Source: a virus. Taken from it: DNA of 61,156 bases. Each line of letters begins with the position of its first letter. Positions within the stretch are counted from its first letter, which is position 1. The translations under genes and the position numbers were made by a program. Of the stretch, positions 55,982 through 61,156 are shown piece after piece. The stretch is from positions 1-61,156 of IMG/VR virus record IMGVR_UViG_3300045125_000015. One strand, 5' to 3'. The notes below the pieces were generated by a model. That model did not search any database. It had not been told where the DNA came from and worked only from the letters and a program-made list of their open reading frames with translations.

Positions 55982-56853
55982 TGGACTTCATTGACATTTG
56001 CCCGCAGCCACGGCATCATCATCAACGAGCTGCCACCCATCGGCGTATGGAAACGCTACCGCACGCAAGATCACCCGCGTAAGCGCAACGGCGCGGCCAA
56101 GTACATGGGAACTCATGGGTTCGTGCAGAACCATGCGCTGTCAACCGTTGTCAGTCTGTGGAAGCCTGACTCACTCGACCGTCTGAACTCACCCGATATG
56201 CGGGCGATCATCATAGGTCAGGCGAAGGCCGAGCAGGAGCGCAAGAAGTTGCAGACCGAGGCGGTCGGCAAGGCAGTCAGGATGCTGAACGATAGCGGCC
56301 TCAGTACGCATGAGTACCTGACAGCAAAGGGATTTCCAGATGAGCAGGGAAATGTTCTTCTGATCGAAGAACAAGCCTGTCCTTCTCATTCCAATGAGGT
56401 GCGGCAAGTCGCTCGTCGGAGTGCAGCAGATATGGCCGGACGGCAACAAGAAATTCCTGTACGGCCAGCGCACAGCAGGCGCGACCTTCTCATTCGATAA
56501 CAAGGGAATCAATATCGTCTGCGAGGGATACGCGACCGCGTTGTCCGTTCGTGCGGCCATGAAGCAGATGAAGCGGCGGTACAACATCCATGTGTGCTTC
56601 AGTGCTGGCAACATGGTGCGCGTGGCGGCGGGGCTGGAGCCTGGGCTGGTCATCGCTGACAATGACAAAAGCGGGACGGGACAACAGGCGCGCGCAAGAA
56701 ATTGGCTGGCCTGTTTGGATGTCTGATCGGGAAACAGAGGACGCAAACGACTGCCACCGTCGGATCGGCTTGTTTCAGTTCTCACAAAGCCTGACTCATT
56801 CAATGCTCAACATCGGTGCGGGCTGGCATGACGAGCGACAATCCACCGTCTGA
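55981..56853 (+). CDS. TOPRIM primase-like protein, frameshifted
   Basis: MDFID then FARSHGIIINELPPIGVWKR, YMGTHGFVQNHALSTVVSLW, KAEQERKKLQTEAVGKAVRM, STHEYLTAKGFPDEQGNVLL, MRCGKSLVGVQQIWPDGNKK, AGATFSFDNKGINIVCEGYA TALSVRAAMKQM and GLVIADNDKSGTGQQAA. The VCEGYATALS Glu and the IADNDKSG Asp pair form the TOPRIM core seen in phage primases. Indels near 56000, 56370 and 56690. About 290 residues. The end is uncertain and runs 54 bases into the convergent gene at 56800. Confidence 0.83.
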
Positions 56854-57003
56854 GAACGGCTGAACCGCCGACAGCATGGACATGATTTCCACGCCCATGC
56901 TCAAGCAGCGGTCGCCTTGCCCGCTATAGTCGGAAACTACCCTGACCTGCCCGAACTCATCTTCGATCAGGTACAGGGTGAACATGCGCAGGTGATTATT
57001 CAT
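56800..57003 (-). CDS. Small hypothetical protein, 67 residues
   Basis: MNNHLRMFTLYLIEDEFGQV, RVVSDYSGQGDRCLSMGVEI, MSMLSAVQPFSDGGLSLVMP ARTDVEH. Start at ATG 57003, just inside the end of the upstream gene, is preferred over an upstream alternative. Last gene of the leftward small-protein operon, convergent with the primase. Function unknown. Confidence 0.78.
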   Translation of the reverse strand: MNNHLRMFTLYLIEDEFGQVRVVSDYSGQGDRCLSMGVEIMSMLSAVQPFSDGGLSLVMPARTDVEH

Positions 57004-57244
57004 GCGCGCAGGATAGCAGGTCGGCTGCGGCGCGCTCGAAAGCGGAGCGTGTATCGTCAATCATCTCGGCGATGTCGCGGCCGGAATAATCCTCGACGGC
57101 TTCCCAAGCGATGATGTCATCGTGCTCCAGATATTCGTCTGACCGAAGCTGGTCTAATATTTCTTGATACGTCATATCGCAGGGCGTGTCGGAAAGCCAC
57201 TGATTCAGCTCAAAAGTTTCTGCGGTTTCGCGTAGTGTGTTCAT
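56996..57244 (-). CDS. Small acidic protein, 82 residues
   Basis: MNTLRETAETFELNQWLSDT, PCDMTYQEILDQLRSDEYLE, HDDIIAWEAVEDYSGRDIAE, MIDDTRSAFERAAADLLSCA HE. Intact, strongly acidic and helical. Preceded by the leader aggagatcagacg, shared exactly with two other genes of the operon. Function unknown. Confidence 0.83.
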   Translation of the reverse strand: MNTLRETAETFELNQWLSDTPCDMTYQEILDQLRSDEYLEHDDIIAWEAVEDYSGRDIAEMIDDTRSAFERAAADLLSCAHE

Positions 57245-57275
57245 CGTCTGATCTCCTATAAGTTATCAAAAGTTT

Positions 57276-57297
57276 AATGTGGTAACGTTTCCACATT
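57276..57297. promoter_or_regulatory. Inverted repeat aatgtgg-N8-ccacatt, probable operator
   Basis: Perfect 7-bp inverted repeat around taacgttt, in the 73-base gap between two genes of the minus-strand operon. The centre taacgtt resembles the tggcaacgttgcca palindrome found elsewhere in the window. It may be a repressor site or an RNA hairpin in the operon message. Confidence 0.55.
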
Positions 57298-57317
57298 GCG
57301 AATTTGGCAAGACTGAC

Positions 57318-57587
57318 TCATTCGTTTTCGGCGCGGTCGATAACTGCCAGCATTTCTAAACGCAACTGTCGGACGGCTCCAAGCTTGTATGCGGTATCGG
57401 CTTCAATATCTTCAATAAAGGGTAACAGGCGGTAAAGCATGTCGAGCATGTCCGGCGCGGCTGCCATCAGTCGGCCGATATTCAGCGGTATGTCGCGGGC
57501 TATTTCCTGATCGCCTGAGCCGATCGTACATCGGTCGTCGGCAATATCGGCAAGCCAGATTTGCTCGGCGGTCGTGGAGTAGGTCAT
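57318..57587 (-). CDS. Small hypothetical protein, 89 residues
   Basis: MTYSTTAEQIWLADIADDRC, TIGSGDQEIARDIPLNIGRL, MAAAPDMLDMLYRLLPFIED, TAYKLGAVRQLRLEMLAVID. The M-A-A-A-P-D-M-L-x-x-L pattern is a frequent module in small phage and mobile-element proteins (data-poor, function unknown). Intact. Same leader as the genes at 57244 and 57785. Confidence 0.83.
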   Translation of the reverse strand: MTYSTTAEQIWLADIADDRCTIGSGDQEIARDIPLNIGRLMAAAPDMLDMLYRLLPFIEDIEADTAYKLGAVRQLRLEMLAVIDRAENE

Positions 57588-57598
57588 CGTCTGATCTC

Positions 57599-57785
57599 CT
57601 AAAAATTCTTGGCAATTTGCTTAAAGGTGCGCAGATAATCCAGCGCGTTGCGGTAGTCGTCGCATCTGATCTTGTCGTGCAGTTCGCCGTTTGGCCGGTA
57701 GCATTTGACAGTCCAAAAATGGCGCGGGCGGTCGGCTTCGATGACGGTGTGCGCGCCATTGCGGGAAGGTTTTAATTTGAATCAT
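57599..57785 (-). CDS. Small hypothetical protein, 61 residues, one frameshift
   Basis: MIQIKTFPQWRAH then, after an indel near 57745, TVIEADRPRHFWTVK, CYRPNGELHDKIRCDDYRNA, LDYLRTFKQIAKNF. Leader identical to those at 57244 and 57587. Function unknown. Confidence 0.72.
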
Positions 57786-57799
57786 CGTCTGATCTCCTA

Positions 57800-58118
57800 T
57801 TAATTGGCGTTCCATGCTCGATGATTGGGAGGCGCGTTGATACGGCTTGCCGCGAATCCAGCTTCGGCCAATACATTTGAAAATCGCGGACGTCTTGCAG
57901 GCGCGGCAGCTCGCTTCGCGCAGCGGTCGCAAAGTTCGTAACCCTGGTCGGCGGTGGATTTCGAGTCGGGCACTAAGGCAAGCTGGCCGTTCTCGTTGGC
58001 GGTCGATGGCCGGAAGTACAAGTAAAAGCGGCTCCAGGTTTCCGAGCGTTTGCTGGCATCCTGGCGCGGTTGTGATGCCGGCCTCAGCGCAAGCGGTCAC
58101 AATGTCATTAAATTTCAT
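57800..58118 (-). CDS. Small Cys-containing protein, about 105 residues, one frameshift
   Basis: MKFNDIVTACAEAGITTAPG, CQQTLGNLEPLLL then, after an indel near 58020, YFRPSTANENGQLALVPDSK, STADQGYELCDRCAKRAAAP, ARRPRFSNVLAEAGFAASRI. C-D-R-C in the centre may bind metal. Function unknown. Confidence 0.72.
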
Positions 58119-58127
58119 CCACGGTTG

Positions 58128-58335
58128 TCATCGTGCGGTCTCCAGTGAGGCAATCATTCGGGGCGGTGGGCTGAATACTTCGATGGCGATAACCCAGCGC
58201 GGCAATATCTCGCAGGGCGTGGGCGGTCAGCGTCTTTAGTGCCGGCGATGCGGGCGAATAGCTTGCAGCGGCTTTGCAGGCGGGATAGTAGGTCAATAAT
58301 CCGTAGTTTTTATCTGTGCGAATAGTTATTTTCAT
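58128..58335 (-). CDS. Small hypothetical protein, 68 residues, one frameshift
   Basis: MKITIRTDKNYGLLTYYPAC, KAAASYSPASPALKTLTAHA, LRDIAALGYR then IEVFSPPPRMIASLETAR after an indel near 58188. The start overlaps the upstream stop (ATGA). T-L-T-x-x-A-L-x-x-I-x-A-L-G-Y-x-I-E-V suggests a small alpha/beta fold. Function unknown. Confidence 0.73.
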
Positions 58336-58632
58336 TTTGATAATCCTTTACAAGTAGCATATCCATTTTGTTTGAGATATTCGCTTAGTTCTCAAAGGTT
58401 GCTTGTGTTGCAGCCTGACATAATTGTTAAAACTTTTAACTATTGGGGCTTCAATTGCGCCGATTTTTGTTGTGCGTAATTGGTCGGGCGGGCAATTTAA
58501 AATTACTGCGCCATCGCTTAATAATTTTTCGTAAAGCGGGAACCAGTCGGGAACTAATTTCATAGGAACTTCGGAAACCTGCAAACCTTCCGCAAGTTTC
58601 CAAAAATCCGTCTGTGATTTGCGGGCTTTCAT
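58332..58632 (-). CDS. Small hypothetical protein, about 99 residues, end frameshifted
   Basis: MKARKSQTDFWKLAEGLQVS, EVPMKLVPDWFPLYEKLLSD, GAVILNCPPDQLRTTKIGAI, EAPIVKSFNNYVRLQHKQPL R. After an indel near 58395 the expected end is SEYLKQNGYATCKGLSK, whose stop overlaps the next start; without it the frame ends earlier at 58348. AT-rich. Function unknown. Confidence 0.7.
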
Positions 58633-58636
58633 GCGC

Positions 58637-59083
58637 TTACCTAAACCAGCGTTGCGCTACTGCGGCAGATAATTCGCGGCGGGCGGTGCGTCTGATCTCG
58701 TCGGCCGTTTTGCGGTCGTCTGGTAGGTCTGCGCGGAATCTATCCCAAAGGGCTGACGATAAAACGGCGCAAGCTGCGCGGCGGTATTCAGTCGGCCAAT
58801 ATTGGCCGGTGCAATAGTCACGCGATAACCTGATTCTGTTTTGACCAGGGACAAGCGGCCGGAATAACTGCTGCGGGCGGCTTCGAGTAAATCTTGGGCG
58901 GTGATACTGTCGCGCCAGCTAATAGCTGCAAGTAGTGCCTGGGCGTGGTGCAGGTCGCGGGTTATGCTGCGGCTTTCGCTGCGGTAGGCTGAAACATCCC
59001 CATAATTGCAGGAATTCCAGGCCAGGGCGTTGACGTATCCAGCGGTCGAGGGCGGCGATTATTTGGGCTTTTTCGTTTTGCAT
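58637..59083 (-). CDS. Conserved hypothetical protein with YCTGQYWPTEYR motif, frameshifted
   Basis: MQNEKAQIIAALDRWIRQRP, GLEF, NYGDVSAYRSESRSITRDLH, HAQALLAAISWRDSITAQDL, LEAARSSYSGRLSLVKTESG, YR, DYCTGQYWPTEYRRAACAVL, SSALWDRFRADLPDDRKTAD, EIRRTARRELSAAVAQRWFR. The G-L-E-F-x-N-Y-G-D-V...Y-C-T-G-Q-Y-W-P-T-E-Y-R signature belongs to a family common in phages and integrative elements, of unknown function. Indels near 59012 and 58820. About 146 residues. Confidence 0.78.
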
Positions 59084-59097
59084 GGTGGTGGCTCCAA

Positions 59098-59382
59098 TTA
59101 GTTTAGGTCTAGGGCTTGCTGCTGCGGGTAGCGGGCGTGGTTGGTGAAATAAAACCGGACGGTGTAACAGTCGGCGTGTAAACGGCTTATAGCGTCAACG
59201 GCGAACTGTGATTGATCGTCGGCGGTGCTTATGGTCAAGTCGGGCAGCGCGGCGAACGTCATCATGTAAGCGTCAAGTTCGGCGGCCTCATCGTCCGATA
59301 GTCCGGTGTAATCGGCATTGATAAGGGCTGGCAGCCAATGAGCGGCAAGCGTTTCTTCGTAGTAGTCGTTTAATCGGTGCAT
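59098..59382 (-). CDS. Small acidic protein, 94 residues
   Basis: MHRLNDYYEETLAAHWLPAL, INADYTGLSDDEAAELDAYM, MTFAALPDLTISTADDQSQF, AVDAISRLHADCYTVRFYFT. Y-x-x-x-L-x-x-H-W-L-P-A-L-I-N-x-D-x-x-G-L-x-D-x-E is a common layout of small proteins in mobile elements. Leader gaggccgacc shared with the gene at 60075. Intact. Function unknown. Confidence 0.82.
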   Translation of the reverse strand: MHRLNDYYEETLAAHWLPALINADYTGLSDDEAAELDAYMMTFAALPDLTISTADDQSQFAVDAISRLHADCYTVRFYFTNHARYPQQQALDLN

Positions 59383-59390
59383 GGTCGGCC

Positions 59391-59555
59391 TCAGTCGATT
59401 TCAGGTTGTGTGCGGGCAAGGGCGGCGCAAAATAGGCTTGTGCCGGTGGTGAATAGTCCGCTGGCGTGGTCAATGTGGCCGAGAGTCCAGGCGGCAAGAC
59501 AGATACCGGCCAGGATCAGGCAAGCGGCGCAAAGGGCGAGATTAAATAGGCGCAT
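59391..59555 (-). CDS. Small two-span membrane protein, 54 residues
   Basis: MRLFNLALCAACLILAGICL AAWTLGHIDHASGLFTTGTS LFCAALARTQPEID. Two hydrophobic stretches around GHIDHASG. Leader gaggccaacc is nearly the same as in neighbouring genes. Intact. Function unknown. Confidence 0.72.
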   Translation of the reverse strand: MRLFNLALCAACLILAGICLAAWTLGHIDHASGLFTTGTSLFCAALARTQPEID

Positions 59556-59850
59556 GGTTGGCCTCTGGAATGGTAAAAGTGGCGATAAGCCAGCAGCAAT
59601 CAGGAAAGCCTCGGTTATCGTGGCGCAGGTGGGCTGGCGGCTTGTCAGTGCCGAGCGGAAAGGTGTACAGGTCGGCGTGTTTGAAGCCGAATTCCTGCAT
59701 GGCTTGCACGAGTGCGCCGAATTGGCCTTTTCCAACAGCAACAGACAGTCCGAGTTCACCGCCTGCATGGTGAGCGCATTGCGCGGCCTCGATAGCGCTT
59801 GTAAACGGCAAGCGGGTATCTTGCGGAAGGTCGAAAAACGATCGGTTCAT
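59542..59850 (-). CDS. Small hypothetical protein, 102 residues
   Basis: MNRSFFDLPQDTRLPFTSAI, EAAQCAHHAGGELGLSVAVG, KGQFGALVQAMQEFGFKHAD, LYTFPLGTDKPPAHLRHDNR. Intact alpha/beta protein; a Q-C-A-H-H and D-L-Y-T-F-P centre. Leader ttggagccaat is shared in part with 59083. Function unknown. Confidence 0.8.
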   Translation of the reverse strand: MNRSFFDLPQDTRLPFTSAIEAAQCAHHAGGELGLSVAVGKGQFGALVQAMQEFGFKHADLYTFPLGTDKPPAHLRHDNRGFPDCCWLIATFTIPEANHAPI

Positions 59851-59898
59851 AGTATTGGCTCCAATGGTGGCCGAGCGCGGCGGCTCGGCCGGTATTAG

Positions 59899-60075
59899 TC
59901 AATAAAGCTCGTCGGCGTGATCTTCGAGGGCGGTTACAAGTCCGTCAAAATCTTCAGATGCGCCCAGGATTGATGCGAGCGTGAAAACGGTCTGCGTGTC
60001 GATGCCGAAATCTTCGGCCAGTGCTTCAAGGTATTCGCGGCGGTTGGTGTATCCGTTGGCGGTGTAATCGTTCAT
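59899..60075 (-). CDS. Small acidic protein, 58 residues
   Basis: MNDYTANGYTNRREYLEALA, EDFGIDTQTVFTLASILGAS, EDFDGLVTALEDHADELY. Intact. The G-Y-x-N-R-R-E-Y-L-x-x-L-A-E-D-F-G...F-D-G-L-V-T-x-L-E-D pattern is widespread in phage and plasmid small proteins of unknown function. Leader gaggccgacc. Confidence 0.82.
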   Translation of the reverse strand: MNDYTANGYTNRREYLEALAEDFGIDTQTVFTLASILGASEDFDGLVTALEDHADELY

Positions 60076-60085
60076 GGTCGGCCTC

Positions 60086-60336
60086 TTATGGTTGAAAGCG
60101 GGGAAGGTTGCGAACGAAGGTATTTTCCTGGTACAGCTCGCGGTATTCGACCGGTTGGCCAGCGGCGGTCTTTGCGGCGTGGAAAACCGCAAAATCGCAA
60201 TCTTCTTCCAGGTATGCTATATCGTCGCGCTGGTAAGAGTAATTACTGATCTTGTGGGTTATGCCGAGCGAGTCCAGCTCGGCGCGGGAACTTCCAGCCA
60301 GCCATGGCCAGGGTCGGTAATAAAGCGGTATGTCAT
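60086..60336 (-). CDS. First gene of the leftward small-protein operon, one frameshift
   Basis: MTYRFITDPGHGWLEVP then, after an indel near 60287, RAELDSLGITHKISNYSYQR, DDIAYLEEDCDFAVFHAAKT, AAGQPVEYRELYQENTFVRN, LPRFQP. The D-P-G-H-G-W-L-E-V and Y-L-E-E-D-C-D blocks are a familiar signature in mobile elements. About 82 residues. Ribosome site ggagag. Function unknown. Confidence 0.75.
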
Positions 60337-60394
60337 GATTTCACTCTCCAGGTTAGGCGATACAGGGGTGCATCGCATGGGCTAAAGACTAGCA

Positions 60395-60413
60395 GAATGC
60401 AATACATTCGCAA
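60395..60413. promoter_or_regulatory. Operator-like inverted repeat gaatg-caata-cattc
   Basis: A 5-bp inverted repeat (60395-60409) extended by cgcaag, in the 227-base intergenic region between the leftward small-protein operon and the terminase gene. It lies 59 bases upstream of the leftward first gene. A weak -35-like TTGCGA on the minus strand overlaps its edge, with only a poor -10 match beyond. Confidence 0.45.
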
Positions 60414-60430
60414 GTGTCGAATCATGTTTT

Positions 60431-60474
60431 ATTGATGGTATTTATTGATTGATTTGGGCGGGTTGATTGATTTT
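60431..60474 (+). repeat. Short TTGATTGATTT direct repeats
   Basis: ttgattgattt occurs at 60445 and 60463 (18 bases apart), with a related attgatgg at 60431. AT-rich and non-coding, about 90 bases before the small terminase gene. Candidate packaging or replication-initiation iterons; equally could be a regulator site. Confidence 0.5.
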
Positions 60475-60563
60475 CTGTATTTGTTCCGGTATCGTGCGGG
60501 CAAATAGGGGCGCAGCCTGGAGGGTTGCGCGGCGGCAAGTGAGCGAAGCGAACATCGGTACAA

Positions 60564-61156
60564 ATGAATCGAAAGTCCATCAAAGCACAAGTAAAGGAAA
60601 GAGGGATAGAACAGGCAATGCGTGTTCCCAAAGGTACGCTCACACCTAAAATGCGGAAGTTCGCGGAAGCTGTAGCGTTAGGCAATACCGGCGCGGATGC
60701 TTACCGGCAAGCGTATAGCGACAAGGGAAGCGTCGATACCATCGGCAATAATGCCAGCCGGTTAAAAGCGGACGCTAGGATAAAAGCAGAGATCGATCGC
60801 ATAGAACGGGCTAATCAGTTGGCTGCGTTGCATTCTGCAGCTGGCTTGCGTTCTATCGTTATTTCAACGCTTGCCGAGATAGCAACAAATCCCGATTCAA
60901 AGGATGCTGTGCGCGTCCAGGCTGTGCGCTCCATCGGGCAGCTTGTTGGCGTGGACGCGTTCAGGGAAACCAAGCGCGTCGAGCACGTCCAGGATTCGGG
61001 CGAGATCAAAGCGCAGATATTAGACCAGCTGAAACGTATGGTGCTGAACACCGGCGAAGCGGAAACAGTGGACGCGGAATCGCTGCTCAGTGAAATAGCT
61101 GGCGACGGAACCCACCGTGGGGGCACCACCCCAAATCAGAATCGGGACTCCGACTC
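60564..61156 (+). CDS. terS: Terminase small subunit, 3'-truncated by the window
   Basis: Open to the window end with no stop. MNRKSIKAQVKERGIEQAMR, VPKGTLTPKMRKFAEAVALG, NTGADAYRQAY, SVDTIGNNASRLKADARIKA, EIDRIERANQLAALHSAAGL, RSIVISTLAEIATNPDSKDA, VRVQAVRSIGQLVGVDAFRE. L-T-P-K-x-x-x-F-A-E-x-x-x-x-G-x-x-x-x-x-A-Y-R-x-A-Y ... A-x-R-L-x-x-x-x-x-I is the N-terminal DNA-binding pattern of small terminases; the oligomer helix follows. It recognises phage DNA for packaging. At least 197 residues are visible, apparently without indels. Confidence 0.88.
   Translation, partial: MNRKSIKAQVKERGIEQAMRVPKGTLTPKMRKFAEAVALGNTGADAYRQAYSDKGSVDTIGNNASRLKADARIKAEIDRIERANQLAALHSAAGLRSIVISTLAEIATNPDSKDAVRVQAVRSIGQLVGVDAFRETKRVEHVQDSGEIKAQILDQLKRMVLNTGEAETVDAESLLSEIAGDGTHRGGTTPNQNRDSD

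Noticed and set aside
1-61156. CRISPR arrays
   Set aside because: No evenly spaced identical repeats with unique spacers; the 49621-50005 repeats are degenerate and lack spacers of constant size.
1-61156. tRNA or rRNA genes
   Set aside because: No cloverleaf with T-loop (GGTTCGAAT type) and CCA-compatible acceptor was recognised by eye; a tRNA scan would settle it.

Overview
The window is almost entirely one tailed-phage genome, apparently from an uncultured, short-tailed (podovirus-like) phage of a Gram-negative, probably freshwater betaproteobacterial host. The phage call rests on the gene set: portal, major capsid, P22-type head-tail adaptors, endolysin, giant ejection-type proteins, ERF recombinase and small terminase. 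The host call rests on O-antigen sugar genes and is inference. No integrase or CI-like repressor, RNA polymerase, DNA polymerase or tRNA gene was recognised, which suggests a virulent phage that uses host sigma-70 RNA polymerase and a host replicase. The map looks circularly cut: the left end starts inside the portal gene and the right end stops inside the small terminase gene. The large terminase and the portal N terminus are therefore not shown.

The sequence carries dozens of single-base insertions and deletions. Conserved protein families continue smoothly from one frame to another, often at homopolymers, and downstream start/stop overlaps are kept. I read these as sequencing or assembly errors rather than gene decay, and gave gene spans from the true start to the true stop across the breaks.

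Layout. (1) 1-34802, plus strand: the structural and lysis region. It runs portal, GroES-like protein, scaffold-like protein, decoration protein, capsid, small tail/minor proteins, a run of very basic small proteins, adaptors, repeat-rich fibres and a glycine-rich adhesin, a 2OG oxygenase, and the lysis cassette (small membrane protein, holin-like protein, M15 endolysin). After these come a hub-like protein and a series of large ejection-type proteins, ending in a ~1800-residue polyvalent protein with an HExxH motif. Three homing endonucleases (two HNH, one GIY-YIG) interrupt this region. (2) 34796-47943, minus strand: a Ref-like nuclease and a carbohydrate island (SDR reductase, ThDP carboligase, RfbH dehydrase, three GT-A glycosyltransferases, a GT10 fucosyltransferase-like enzyme), then many small proteins and a recombination block (SSB-like, ERF, RecB-like nuclease). 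RfbH with the ThDP enzyme and the SDR matches the logic of CDP-yersiniose synthesis (RfbH/E1, YerE, YerF). (3) 47944-48822: a divergent control region with sigma-70 promoters and two candidate small RNAs ending in hairpin terminators. (4) 48823-56853, plus strand: an early/replication operon with HNH protein, a repeat-rich non-coding stretch, a possible GT-B fucosyltransferase-like enzyme, small proteins sharing an EWQGLTDEE module, a ParB-like protein, an SF2 helicase and a TOPRIM primase. (5) 56800-60336, minus strand: an operon of about eleven small proteins with recurring copied leader sequences. (6) 60337-61156: an operator-like region with short repeats, then the small terminase gene.

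Working model: leftward and rightward early genes fire from the divergent control region. Recombination (RecB-like/ERF/SSB-like) and helicase-primase functions support replication by the host polymerase. The carbohydrate island probably remodels host O-antigen with a branched dideoxy sugar and fucose-like residues. The plus-strand late region builds virions and lyses the cell.
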